This document shows, piece after piece, positions 47,954-62,499 of a stretch of 64,000 nt of DNA. Location of the stretch: positions 14,706,501 through 14,770,500 of the forward strand of contig OZ059896.1 in NCBI GenBank assembly GCA_964057225.1, in the 5' to 3' direction. The notes under the pieces are model-generated. The model was not told the DNA's origin and did no database searches. It was given only the letters and a program-made list of their open reading frames with translations. How positions within the stretch are numbered: position 1 is the first letter of the stretch; every line of letters begins with the position of its first letter. The position numbers and the translations under genes are program-made. This stretch comes from Auanema rhodensis. Its lineage: Eukaryota; Nematoda; Chromadorea; Rhabditida; Rhabditidae.

Positions 47954-49336
47954 ATGTTCTCTTTAATATTTCTTCTATCAGTTGCTATTGGAACATCAGC
48001 TCAGGTACATAGCTTTGTTCATGAAACTTATTATGATTTTATCATTTATTTTTATATAATTCAATAATATTGAAGATATTCTGTCATAGTTGCTATGGTA
48101 ATTCATCAGAAATTGGAAAATATTGTTCAATTGATCATTTATGCACAGGAAAAGCCTGCTATTTTAGTACAGTTTAACATTTTTTTTTCAAAGATTTCTC
48201 TTTCTTTTTTTTAATTTTGTGTCAAATGGGGTTTTCTTATCTCAAAATCAAATTCAATCTCGTGTTCTGTACCATATTGTTCTCGAATGTTTGCAGATCA
48301 TGATGGACTAGGCGGCTGGGAAGCAGGATGCACTGATACAGATGATGCAACTCCAATCATAGCTTGTCAACTACGTGATGGCGTCAAATCTGGATGTACT
48401 TGTGCAGCAGATTTCTGTAACAAGTTTGATATTGGAGTTGAAGCTTTAAAAAAGTTCTGGACCACCGATCCACCATTGTATGTTTCGTGTGCAAAACGAT
48501 TTTCTGTAAATTGTGTTACTTAACGTCTTTGATATTTCCTATTTTCAGTAATGAATTCAATTTTTATCATCCAGTTGTCGAAAATAATATTATGTGTATG
48601 GAGTGTGGTAATGTGACTGTTAACGGCATAGTGAAACAGATTCCATGCACTGAAGAAACTATGTGTACTGGCCAGCATTGCGTTACAAGTTGGTATCAAG
48701 CAAACTTTTCATGAAATAAGGTTTTATATTAATAGAAAGAGGTGAACATCCACGTTCTTTTTGTGGAACAAGTTGGGAAACGAAAAACATTAATGTTGGT
48801 TTTAATTCAATATTAAGCATATTATTATCTATTTCTGGAAAGAATTTCAATTCAGGTACGATGCTACAAAGTTCCAGGATCAGAAGAAGAATGTATATGC
48901 CCTGAACAGCTTTGTAATGCCATTTTACCTCCTGAACCCATCGGAACAACAACTACAACCAAACCAACTACCATAACCAAAACCACAACCACAACCACAA
49001 CCACAACCACAACTGAGGCAAGCCGAACGACAAAGAAAGCAGGTAATATTGAAATATGAATTTAATTTTGATTCTTTTTTTTATTATTTACATTTGATTA
49101 CAGAAGGAGGCAGAAAGAAATGTAAGAACAACCTCAAGTTCTCACCTAACGCTCAAGCTGTATTTATGGGAGAAAAGTTGAAACAGCTGATAAATGGACA
49201 GTTCGGCAACAAAGATTTGAAGGTTTGCTAAATAATTCGACACCAGAACACAATCTTTTGATAAACATAACATTTTCAGAATTTTAATGGAGATATGGAT
49301 AGCCATATCTGCAATTATGCAGAAGGTGAAGCTTGA
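47954..49336 (+). CDS. Small secreted protein with two cysteine-rich (ET-module/Ly6-like) repeats
   Basis: Hand-spliced gene of about eight exons. The start at 47954 gives a signal peptide (MFSLIFLLSVAIGTSAQ). Repeat one runs from CHSCYG to CTCAADFCNKF (about 48076-48430). Repeat two runs from CMECGNVTVNG to CICPEQLCNAI (about 48593-48925). Both have the C..C ... C.C....CN pattern of nematode ET modules, related in layout to three-finger/Ly6 domains. A Thr/Lys-rich linker (repeated ACCACA codons, 48945-49015) and a lysine-rich tail follow, with the stop at 49334-49336. No GPI or membrane segment is obvious, so it is probably extracellular. The function is unknown; proteins of this kind often bind receptors or other surface proteins. 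Confidence 0.75.
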
Positions 49337-50929
49337 AAAAGTGCGATCGTAATGAAAATCAAATGACGAAGAAGGGCTTAACTACATCATAAACAACCCA
49401 TTTTTTCATTCATTTTCTGTACTCCAATATGAAAATAAGTCTTTTAGTTATGCATTCTACATGATATGGTTCAGAGAAATTATTGATTCTCAAACAACAG
49501 TATATACTATGTAGTTACACACCTTCATTATTTCTTCATTAATATTAACATTCCAGATGTTTTGAAGCATTTTCTTTTCTCTTTTTTTCTTATTTTTTTA
49601 CATTTTCTACTTTATAAAAGTTGTTAAATGAAGTAGATATCGTTCTGTTTTCAATTCAGCACCAAAATAGATGTATCTATCCATATGAGAAAGTGCTGCT
49701 GAACAAAAGAGCCGATCTAACTTCGAAATACACAAAATAGAAAACTTCAATAGTGTCAAGATCAGTTCATCTTATCGAATATACATATTAGGCGTGAAAT
49801 TAAACAGAATTGAAAAATCAAAATTAAAATTGATTTTTTAAAAAATGTTCAAATGGACGGCAACTGCATAACCTTTAAACTTTGAAAGGACCTTCGCATA
49901 GAATAGGGAGATAAATGACGAGCCAAAGGGACAACCTATTGTCTGTTTTAGGTCAGCTGACTGGCTTACTGAACAAGGGCGGTATTACCTGAGGGAGGTC
50001 AATGCAACCAAAACTGGAGCTCTCACTCACATGTACACTGTCATTCCTCTCATCTATTCAAACTCTCTGTGTTTCACTCTTTGTCAATGTGTATTCTTCA
50101 TCTTTCTCTTCGTTGTTATACACCTAATGTCTAACCGTCTCCAATATTAGTCTTCTCTCTTCCTTTTCTTGTCGTATCTGCTCTTCACGTCGTGTCTTCA
50201 TTTTCAGTCTAAAACATCATCACCTTACCTAGATTATTGATGACTCAACCGTTCATTTCAATTTTAAAACTTCATAACAAATAATAACACATTATTTGTT
50301 ATAATGATACTGAAATGTAAGATCAATTTTTATTTTACTATAGATTACGAAAATAAATCGCGATATTTAAAATTTGAATATTACAATTGTTTCACGTATT
50401 TCACGTGTCTAAACGCCTTACGTTCACTTTCATTATTATGAATTCAGACGAAATGTACGGTTGTGGTTGACTCAAATATTCAAAAGGGTAAACTAAATTT
50501 CTTTTTTCACATATATCTTGTATTATTTTAATAAATATAATAACAAATATCTTAAACTGTAGATGTAATTGAGAAAACTATATACATATTTATTGAAATA
50601 TATTTTATTTGTTCAACCTTTTAGGGTATCCTTGAATGATAATCGAATGTCCATATGTATATATGTATTAGATTGTCATTCCCTGAAAGAATCTATTGAA
50701 TGAATATTTATATAAAACCTTCTTTAAACGCCTGACTATCCATTCACAATCAGTTTTCTCATAAGCTTATGAACAGTTGAACATAGGTGAGACTGTTCAG
50801 TATTTGTATATTATAAATATCATTAACGATTATTATTATAACATAATGTTTTTCGTTTTTTTTTCTATATCAAAATCCTCGAATTCTTCAGAAAGCATGA
50901 TCCAATATTCCCAAAACTAAACTACCAGC
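49337..50929. other. Intergenic region, no gene seen
   Basis: AT-rich sequence between the secreted cysteine-rich protein and the acyltransferase. I saw no exon with family similarity, no tRNA and no repeat array. Confidence 0.5.
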
Positions 50930-53003
50930 ATGTCGTCGTCTTATTTCATCCCAGTCTCATTACCCAAATGGGAGAAAAATCTCAGTTATGCTGTGTGGAT
51001 ATTTCATTCACTTTCGGCTTTTGTGATATCATACTATGTGTCGAATGGTCCAGTATCACATTGGATTAAACATTGGTTAGACAAATCTACGTAAGTACTT
51101 TATACGTTCAATCAAAGATATTATTATGCATGTTTCCTAGTTATATCGAAGGCTATCAATTCGATAACTCTGACACAGAATGGAGAGTATTTCGATTAGG
51201 AATTGTTCATATGGCTACATCAAACTTAGTTAATTCAATCGGGTATAACATCTACAATTTAATTTAATTTTGAAGAAGAACTTTTAGTTTTCATTTAATT
51301 ACTAAATACTTACATGGAATCTCAGTTCAATACGCTTTAATATTCCTTGGGCTTGCTACACAAGTTCATATGACCAGGTATCCCTTCAAATCTGTTTCAT
51401 GGCTTCCTAGCATCGTCAACTTCCTTCCTTTCAGCTTGCCCTGTATGCTGTTAGTTCTAGCTTTTACATTTGTGGTGATATGGATAACTATTAAAACAAA
51501 AAGTCAAACTTTAGCTTGGATATTCTGTATTACCTTTGTTGTAAAAGCACCGAACTATCTGCCCTTTACTATCGGGCTTCACACCTTCTACAGAGAATTC
51601 AACGTATACCTTTACAACGCCTTCAAAGTACGTTGCAACTCGAAGAATCAATCTTAAACAAATTTTGTTTTTTACAGTTACTTAACTTCTGTTTATATAT
51701 ATGCAGGAATCCTAATATTCATTACAAAGATATCATGTTAGATCACATGCTTTACATCTCTTACTTACCGTATTCAATGTCTTTAATAGTTTTGTTCGAA
51801 GATTTTCAAGCTCAAATCAAGCAAAGACTTGCGCTTCCCCCTAAGTTACCAGACATGTCAGATATCAATATGAAGAAATATATATTTATAATAAATTTTC
51901 AGGAAATGCTTAAAGTTTGGAATGCGAATCATATTCTGGATGTTTGCTTATGACTTCTTACTTCATATAATACATGTGAATGCACTCTTCAACTCTCCGT
52001 TTACAGTGATTGACGGATTGAATAAGTATGAGTGTGAGTTAATCTTACATAATATTCTTGAACTTTTCATTAATTTAAGTAGCTTCTATAGCCTATGTAG
52101 TAGGACAATTTTTCCACGTGAAGTATGTTGTAATATTTGGCTTGCCTTCCTTCTTCGCTACATTAGACGGTACAAATTCATTACAAAACTTCCATTAAAG
52201 TTCATCATTGTCTTCAGGAATGATACCACCACCACCTCCGATATGTATCTCAAGAGTAACAAGATATTCTCGAATGTGGAGACACTTCGATTATGGTCTA
52301 TACCAATTCCTTAAGAATAATGTAGGCTATAAATGAAAAAATATAAAAATTCATCTTACATATACAGGTGTATATTCCGCTAATGAAACCTGAACTACCT
52401 ACATATTTGTCTATCTTAAGAAATGTGGGTACATTGGTAGCAGTTTTCAGCGTCGTAATAGCGTGGCATGGGGCTAGCTATCATTACATATGTTGGGTAA
52501 AATAACATTTGAAAACAATTTGAAAACAAATAACACCAAATATAGGTATCGTTATCTGCTTTGGAACTTGTGATAGAAAAAATAGGACAAGCCATATGGT
52601 CAACAGCCCACTTCCAGAATTTAAGGAAGTTGATTGGAGAAGTTAATACTAGGAGAATAATAGCTTTATCAATGTTAACCACCGTGATACCAGGTACTAG
52701 GTGGCCCGGAAAATTGCATTTAAGAATACCAATTTCCAGGAATATTTGGAGTATTTTTCTTCCTAGGGCAGGATGGAATAGGACAGACCATTTTCAACAA
52801 ATTATTATACAATGGAATAATAGAGTTGGCAACGTTTAGCGCAAGTATCAGCTCGTAAGATACTACAATAATCAAAAAAACCAACCCATGATTTTCCTTT
52901 CAGATCTAGCGCTGGATTTGTACTATTCCATTTATTGGTCCTAGGATACTATTTCAACCATGTGTGTATTGAACTAGATAGAAACAAGATTAAAATAAAA
53001 TAA
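50930..53003 (+). CDS. hhat-1: Hedgehog-acyltransferase-like MBOAT protein
   Basis: Multi-exon gene for a multi-pass membrane O/N-acyltransferase. The diagnostic blocks are CISRVTRYSRMWRHFDYGLY followed by YIPLMKPE (52240-52400), which parallels the HHAT core around its catalytic Asp, and AWHGASYHYICW (near 52464), which holds the invariant MBOAT WHG histidine. An upstream FAYDFLLHIIHVNALFNSP segment also fits HHAT. Hydrophobic helices occur throughout. HHAT-family enzymes palmitoylate secreted Hedgehog-type ligands in the ER; the substrate in nematodes, which lack canonical Hedgehog, is uncertain. Exon 1 is 50930-51090 and the stop is at 53001-53003. The segment 51378-51435 could be either coding or a 57-bp intron. 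The gene converges on rps-18 with a 62-bp gap. From memory, C. elegans has an hhat gene beside rps-18, which supports the symbol. Confidence 0.8.
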
Positions 53004-53065
53004 ATTTCAATTTATAACGATTTATCGAGGTATTAACAGAAACAACACCCCGAGAACAATTATAT

Positions 53066-53616
53066 TTATCCTCCCTTCTTCTTGGATACTCCGACAGTGC
53101 GTCCCTTGCGTCCGGTGGTCTTGGTGTGTTGTCCACGGACACGGAGTCCCCAATAATGACGAAGTCCTCTGTGAAGGCGGATCTTCTTCAGACGCTCAAG
53201 ATCCTCACGAAGCTTGTTGTCAACAGCGGTAGAAAGAAGCTATATTCAAAAAATAATGAAAGAAACAATAAAAGTTTATACCTGTCCGTACTTTCCGTCC
53301 TTGTAGTCCTTTTGTCTGTTAAGGAACCAGCTTGGGATCTTGTATTGGGAGGGGTTTTGCATGACGGTGGTGATCTTCTCGAAATCATCCTCGGAGAGCT
53401 CTCCGGCGCGTCTGTTTACATCAATATCAGCCTTGCGGCAGCAGAGGAAGGCGAAACGACGACCAACTCCCTACAATTAATAATAAATTCAAATTCAAAA
53501 GTAGATAAGATTACCTTAATAGCAGTAAGGGCGTATGGAACCTTGCGGTTACCATCGATGTTGGTGTTCATCACACGATGAATGTGTACGAACTTCTCAG
53601 GAAGAATCAGGGACAT
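53066..53616 (-). CDS. rps-18: 40S ribosomal protein S18
   Basis: Three exons (53515-53616, 53282-53470, 53066-53239) join to exactly 154 residues, the usual RPS18 (uS13) length. The protein runs from [20 protein letters not shown] through YALTAIKGVGRRFA, the helix-two-turn-helix region, to the basic tail [20 protein letters not shown]. It is a component of the small-subunit head near the P-site tRNA. Codon use is biased as expected for a highly expressed gene. An orphan TTTCAG acceptor (minus strand, at 53638-53643) lies 21 nt before the ATG and is probably a spliced-leader site. Confidence 0.97.
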
Positions 53617-54294
53617 GTTGGTCCTGATGTATTACCACTGAAATAAAAAAAAAGAATAAATACAAAAAATTAAATAGATTTGAAATTATTGAAAATACAA
53701 ACAAGAAGAAAAACTATTGCTATAACCGAGCATAGCTCAATTCAATAACTTCGAATTTTTAATTTAAAAACAAATAAAAATAACGTTCATAATGCATTTT
53801 TCAAGGAAAATAAAAAGGGAAAATTTAGGAATGGAGGAAAAACAAGAGAAAAAGTAGATATTTTAAATGTCTACTGTAGGAAGGTCTTTCGTGTTGAGAT
53901 TATTAACGTATTTTGTGGAGTGTGCAAATATTCTCATTCGCGCTAGGACCCTGCAGTCCAAATTTCTTAAACTGTGGGCGGAGCTTAGATTTTATTAAAA
54001 AATAATAAAAAAATTAAAATAAATAAAGTTTATTTATGTTTTTTGATCTATCATAATTTTTTTCACACCAAGAGCTTCATTTTAACATATGATAAGTCAT
54101 TGTTTTGTACTTAATTGACGAGATCAGCTTGTGACCCTGGATTTTTGCAGTCGGGTACGGTAGTGCGTTGGCAAATTGTGCTCACCATAGCCGCGGCGTA
54201 CCTTTTCGACATCCAGTTTCCCACTTTGTGGTGTGTCTGCTGGGTCTCATTCTTGGTTTAGGAAGTTCTACTAGTTTCTTGGATATCTCTGGAC
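53617..54294. other. Divergent intergenic region between rps-18 and sec-61 alpha
   Basis: This 678-bp region should hold the promoters of both genes, which point away from each other. A TTTTTGCAG acceptor-like site occurs near 54150, so the sec-61 transcript may have a 5'UTR exon or be trans-spliced there. No other gene is seen. Confidence 0.5.
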
Positions 54295-56126
<1,832 letters not shown>

Positions 56127-56498
56127 ATTAATTAATGTTTTATTTATTGAAATTATACGTGTTCACAACATTTAAGTTGTAATAAAATATAATTTTAATT
56201 TATTAAGCTCCTAAAAATACGATTAGAACATGAAATTGATAGGTTTTTTCTTACATCGTTTTATCGTAGGGGTTTTACGGCTCGTTTGATGTCTCGCGTG
56301 TTTGTACTCAGAGGGGTGACCCCCCTTGTTGTTGTGTTGTGTTAACTCTAAGCTCATATATACAAAGAAGAAAAAATAAATGTAGAATAATATTTTATTT
56401 TTGGAATTTCTTGATTTTGTACACAGTTTAAGTAACCCGACTCTTCTTCGAGACCTATTCATCATTAGGGCGAAATTGATAACAATCTGTCGATGTGC
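56127..56498. other. Intergenic region between sec-61 alpha and the GPCR 3' end
   Basis: 3' flanks of two convergent genes. AATAAAATATAATT near 56190 could serve as the sec-61 polyadenylation signal. Open frames here show no family similarity. Confidence 0.5.
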
Positions 56499-59400
56499 TA
56501 TCGACAGTGAGCACAGTTGATCCTAACTTGGCCGTAGAGATAAGGATTTAGTACAGCAGTAAAGACCATAAGTTGTTGTGCAAAGTAAATCTGTAATAAT
56601 AATGGATTGTATAGGACCGTCTAGCTCTTTTATAACATACATTATCAACAAGTTTTTGGAACAAATGTGGGTCAAGTATATGTAAGAGCGATAGGAAGTT
56701 ATATGGAAACCAGCAGACTATATAAGCCACAATGAGCAAGCAGGAAATTCGGAATGCTCGCGCTCTTAAATATTTCAGTTTTATCATCGAAAAGAAGGAA
56801 AAAAGAAAGCAAACCTCGTTACACTAGCAGAATATGATTGACTTGTATGCACATTCGTTCTAATGACAGCACTTGCTTCGCTTGGAGTTATGGAAGGCCT
56901 TGTGAGTGGCACGTTGCTATCATCCAATACAATAATTTGTGGCGGATGATCATAAGTCGTTAAAGCTGCAAAAAATCAAATTTTAAACTATAAATCTATA
57001 AATTATTTTATTTCTTGCTATTCTACCTATTCCTTTGCCTTCTGTAGAATCTTTTAGATGTTTTGAAATAGAAAAACTTCGCAAAGGGTTCCACTCTACA
57101 ATTAAAAACATCAAAAAGATCACTAAAAATTCTAATTTTTTTATTTTTTATTTCAAAAGAAAAAGGTATTCGAGTACCTGAGGCTCTTGTGAGTAGAGTC
57201 TCAGCTGTTTCTCCACCGAAGCTTCCGCCACTTCTCCGTTGCACAATCGGATTTCCCTTGCTTGTCGACCGACTGTTGACCCATACCCAGGATAGAATGC
57301 TCACATATGAAATCTGAAAAGAACAAAAATCATTCCTTGTTTATTGAAATAGAGATAATATTGATCAACCGCTCTTCACAGGCGTTTGCCTCAAAATGAA
57401 ATCTTAAGCATACTTCGTCCGTTCACGTAACTTCACGTAAATGTTTGGGAAGTCGCTACTTTTTTCCCTCTTATTTGTTGATTGTAAATGGGAAATGCAA
57501 GACATGTGCTTATTTCAAGCTCATTTTCTTTCATTTTTTGAAGTATTTCCCTGTTTTGTCTTGGCAATTCTAAGGATAACATGTCAACGAAAAACAGTCG
57601 TTCAAAATAAGGATGTTGCACCGAAGTTTGAAATGGAAATATATTAATATTTTGAAGAAACGTTTTCAAGAGTTTGTACTTATACGTTGAAGCGTATCTT
57701 CACTGCTTCAAAAGGTTATTACTAAATATTCTAATAGAAAATTGGTTTACTTTCAAGAGTATATAATTAAGCTTGTTGCCTGGAAATCTATTTTGCTTTC
57801 TCTAGACTGTTTTTCGTGCTCTATGTATAGTTAGTTACATATAATTTTCTTGTGAGTAAGAGTTAGAGAAAGTTGAACTTTTTGCAATTAAGACGAAAGC
57901 AACTCTGTTGTTTTCATTGAGCGGTGACCGAGAGCTAGAGATCTATTCTCGTATTCCCTTTAAGAGATCTCTGAGCTATGATGAAGGTCAGAGGATAGAC
58001 TGATGATCATCAATGTCATAATTCGAAAAAGAGTACTGATGTTATCGAGTTAATAAGAAGTCGGAAATAAGCCGAATCTTATTTCAGTTTACAGTATGTT
58101 TTGTTCAACAATATTATTATTTCATTGAAGAGTTTCTAAGAAAACTATTCCAAATTACTAACCGCAATTATAATGGCGGGCAGCCAGAAAACGAGACAGA
58201 TATGTACAATACTGTAAAGAGATTCTAAATCAAATAGATGACGTTGTTGTGAGGGATGCTTTTGGCGGGCAATCTCCCAAATCTGCAAAAAAAAAGTTTT
58301 TAACCGCAATGATCAAAAGTAATTAAATGCAATGGAATTTTTAAAAAGAAGAATATTTAATAAAAACTTACGGTCAGACATTGATGCCATCGATGATCAG
58401 GAAAAACTAAATAGTTCTTCCAAACCATAAGTTGTGGTGAGCTTATCAGGACAGCCAACAGCCATGCTATAAATAGTTTTCAATTACATGAATGGATATG
58501 AAACTATTAAAAAGCTCAAAAAGAGCTTGTTGAAAGCTATTTGATGTACTAAATAAAAATGATTATAATAGATAATTTACCTATAAATAGCATCTTTCTG
58601 GTGTGATTCTTACCCCTGGTAGGACATTTATAAGAATCACATAGTATAGAAAATAAACGATCTATGGCAATGCAAACAATAATATTTGATGAAGCCTAAA
58701 GTAATTATTATAAGAACAGAAAATTATATATATATATACAACATATTGAATAAAGTTTTTTCTAATCTATATGTACATGAAATTAAATTCTTTAAAAAAT
58801 GATGTTCTCTTTCTTCTTCACTCAATGTGACATTTTGTTCTATTCAACTGCCTTTTAACTTTTTTTTCTATCTGGTCAAGAAAGTTTTTCTTTTAATTAC
58901 TACGATATATTTGGACTTATTTGAGAAAATCTTTAGAAATGCAAGATTGTGTCAGCTTGCAGGATTTATAAATAGAATTAATTCTTAGAAAAAAATGCTT
59001 ACTTGAAAGCTGAATGTATGCATGAACTTTACAACTTTACATAGCATATCACCACCTCTCCAATCATAAGTTAACAACCAGCATATTCTATAAGATTTTG
59101 AAGAAATCATCAATTTATAATTCAAAATTTGTACCTGGACGGAACGTAGACGAAGATTATTGTTAAATCAGCATGATTCAGATGCTTTTTCAATAAGTCT
59201 AATCTGCTAATAGTTGGCTTCTCACGTTGCTGAAACATTAGATATTCTATTATTATATAACGGTTATAATAAGATTATGACGATATTATACAATTTTATC
59301 ATTCATATCTATTTTAAGCTTGAATAAACTAAATTTTTAATATTTAATTATCAACTTTTTTCAAGTATTTGGTGTAAATCAACATGTCATTTATCATGAA

Positions 59401-61252
59401 TTATAACATAATTCTATGAAATTCATTCATTATCTTCATTAAAACGATTATGTCGTTAGTTTATAGAAAAAGAAAAAAGTTTCCGTTAATCATAGCTAAT
59501 GTCTTGCCACATATGAATGTATTTCTTCAGAACAATGATGTTTCAATCTAAACGAACAACACCATATATGAATGAATATTGTAGTTTGATACGTGTATTT
59601 TGAAATAAAACTTAGAGATATATACATATATCTAACTGTAGTATGAATGTTCAAAATTATTTACGAAAAAGTGTTTGTAATGTGATTGAGGCTTGAATTA
59701 GATGATAATATGTTTATGTTTCCCTTTATTTACTCTTCTTTTTTTTTGTGCAAAAAAGGCTGTTTAGAACAATAAATTGAAGCTAATGTTATCATGACGC
59801 CATAGATGCTGGAAGAATTGATTTCTATATTCAATATCCTTTCTTCTATTTTGATTCAAATTTTTTTAAATTTTACAAATCTTTTCATATATATATATAT
59901 ATATATATATTTTAATATTAAATAGAAATTCATTTAGAATCTTTTAGAATATAAATTAATATTCTGTTTTGCATAATAAATGTATATTTCTTAGTTTCAT
60001 TTGATATAATTAGTTGATTTACATAATGATTACACGCACGAATATTTTACTTATTATATGCTAATTACGTCATTTATTAATAAAGCGTGGTTTTACTTTT
60101 GTATCTACTATACTGTGTGCAACGGTCGATTTATCATTTTATTTTCATAATAATTCTCATTTATTCATTTTTAGACGATAAATGATGCTGGCGGATATTT
60201 ATATTTCAATGGCTTTTGGTTATATTTTGTTTCTAATACTTATCGATGTTGTTCTTAACTTGAGCTTCATAGTCTTCTTCCTGGGATGAAATCCCAATAG
60301 TTTTTCTTCATCTCACTACTCAATTATATCGTTCGGATGAAAATGTGAGTAAGAGAGATTATGAAAGAAAGACAGAGGGAGAGAGGGAGTAAGTGAAAGA
60401 AAATAAAAACAGGAGATTAGATATTAATTTTGGATGAAAATTGAAAGAAAAACAAAGTAAGCTCTCTAGATGTTGAAGAGTACTTGATGAAACAAAGTAT
60501 ATAAACCAGATTCACAACCTATATATGTTGTATTTGATAGGATATATAAGTATTCAAATCAAAAGGGGAAAGCTGATGAGGACGAAGCCATTTAGTTAGG
60601 TAGAGATAAAAGGGGTGAGGGTATAGGAAGGTTGATGGAAAAATATAAACAGATAGCATGGAACGAAGGAGAAAAGTAAAGGATAGAAGGAAAAGAAGGA
60701 TTGCGAGAAGTAGGGGAAGGGGTAGGCTCTGAAAACCGAAAAAGTACATTTCTTTTCATTCATAATGTTTTGAAGCATCAAAATAGTAAAAGCATTTTTC
60801 AATAAACGGATCTGTTGCCATAGGCAGTTTGAATTAGACTTCATGTTCCTTCATGAAGTATTCCTAGCTGTTGCTGTAGTAGTAAAAGAAGTACTAGTAC
60901 TCAATTTAAAATAAACTTTGTTAATGTTAAATTGACAAAATTCTCAAAATAGTTTGCTGAACTTATTGACTAAACTACATTCAATAGGTTGTTTAGTTGT
61001 GTACATGTGAGAGAGGTGAATACGAGAAGGTATTTCCTATTTAGGTTTTCATTTTAAGCAAACTTTAAACTCTATTTCAATGTTGAATATAGGAAATATC
61101 TTGAAACATACCTGAACCCAGGCACCCAGATTCATGGGAGCTCCTAAAGCAAACACGAGCAAAAGCGAATACATTTCTAATCGGTCTGTCAGGACTGGTT
61201 GAGGTGGCCCATTTGATATTATCGCCGGCGAATATGTTGTCGTCATTACCAT
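56499..61252 (-). CDS. Rhodopsin-family GPCR, GnRH/AKH-receptor-like
   Basis: About nine to ten exons on the minus strand. Exon 1 (61112-61252) gives an extracellular N-terminus and TM1 (MYSLLLVFALGAPMNLGAW), behind an orphan acceptor at 61260. Exon 2 (59135-59229) has LKKHLNHADLTIIFVYVPS (TM2). Next come WLLTYDWRGGDMLCKVVKF (TM2/TM3, with the conserved Cys), IVCIAIDRLFSIL (DR motif, near 58650), AWLLAVLISSPQLMVWK (TM4), IVHICLVFWLPAIII (TM5), a long Ser/Thr-rich third intracellular loop, SCLLIVAYIVCWFPYNFL (TM6) and FTAVLNPYLYGQ (TM7). The HLN.ADL ... W.GGD.LCK pattern is typical of the nematode gnrr family of GnRH/adipokinetic-hormone receptor relatives. The cytoplasmic tail looks very short (stop at 56499-56501). 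The ligand is unknown. Loop exons near 57010-57095 and 56830-56970 are less certain. Confidence 0.75.
59888..59911. repeat. AT dinucleotide run in a GPCR intron
   Basis: (TA)n tract inside the large first intron of the GPCR gene (about 59230-61111). Apart from low-complexity DNA, that intron shows no gene. Confidence 0.8.
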
Positions 61253-62452
61253 CAATAGTCTGAAAAAAGAAGATGACATTTGAAATCAAGGTTAATGAAG
61301 GCAAGAATAGCTTCATCGCAATCATGCGCCAATAGAGACATAATACGAAAGAGATTTGGATATAGATGATCAACACACTTATAACAAACAAATTGATAAT
61401 ATAAGTTGAATGATTAGTTTATGAAATAACTTTGACAGAGAGCAAGAAGGCGGAGATTAACAGGAGAGAAGGTGAGGAAGGAATAATGTGACAAAGTTCG
61501 TCAATGGAGACAACGACGAAGAGAATGAAATAAAGAATTGAAAAGTGAAGAGTAGCAGCTATGTCTTGTCCTAATAATGTAGAGGCTTCCTGTTTTCCGG
61601 ATTGTCTTCCGTTCTTGTGTTTCAGCGAGTTCTCAATACTGATGCATGAATAGAGAGAAGGCTATATAAGGTTAAAAAAAAGAATAACAGCATCAATTGG
61701 CGATGCTAGAAAAGCGTAAAGTTCAGGAAACGCTCAAAGAAATTAATGTATTATATCATATAGTTTAGCTGGACGGAAAAGAGGACGAGACAAAGACAGT
61801 GCATCGTTGTTATGAAAGCATATTTCATGGTTTCTGTATGCTTAGTTTGTGATAAAGCAGGATACCATGCAGAAAGGATGTGGGATGCTAGAAAAGCATG
61901 AGAATGAGGAGGAGAGAGAGATAGATAGAGAAACTATATGAGATGGAGAGGGAGATGTTGAAGCAAAGAAGTAAAAGAGGAACGAAGTAATGATGAATAT
62001 GGGAGAAAGAAAAGAACGAGGTAAATATATTGTATAGGTAAAGTGCAGATATTTGTCAATTCATTGTACAGACGACGAAGTTGAGGACAAGTTGCGTGGT
62101 GGGCAAACTATGATATATAGTATACATTATTATATACTAATCAGATTTTAGGATATGAAGGCTGATAAAATGCGTAAGAAGCATGACAACAAACTTATTA
62201 TGCCACTTGAATTTTCAATTTTCAGATGAAAAAGAGGAAGAAGAAGAAGGGCAGGTAAGAGTGTGAAGCAGACAAAGGACAAGAAACAAACGAAAAAGGC
62301 TTTCGTCAGTAAATACCTTAAGCCATAAGGCTGCCTCTACTGATGTACATATATATACGAAGACTTCTGTTCAAATCTTGCAACATCTTCAAATTATGTG
62401 TGAGAAGCAGAAAAAAGAGAAAAAATGACTGAATGCTGAGAGAGAGAGATAA

Positions 62453-62499
<47 letters not shown>

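Noticed and set aside
51378-51435. Read-through coding segment in the acyltransferase gene
   Set aside because: Open in frame, but it also has a GTATCC donor and TTTCAG acceptor typical of a 57-bp intron. I could not decide, so it is not listed as a separate exon.
56223-56465. Open frame downstream of the GPCR as an extra C-terminal exon
   Set aside because: TM7 is followed by an in-frame stop at 56499-56501, and the candidate has no clear acceptor or receptor-tail similarity.
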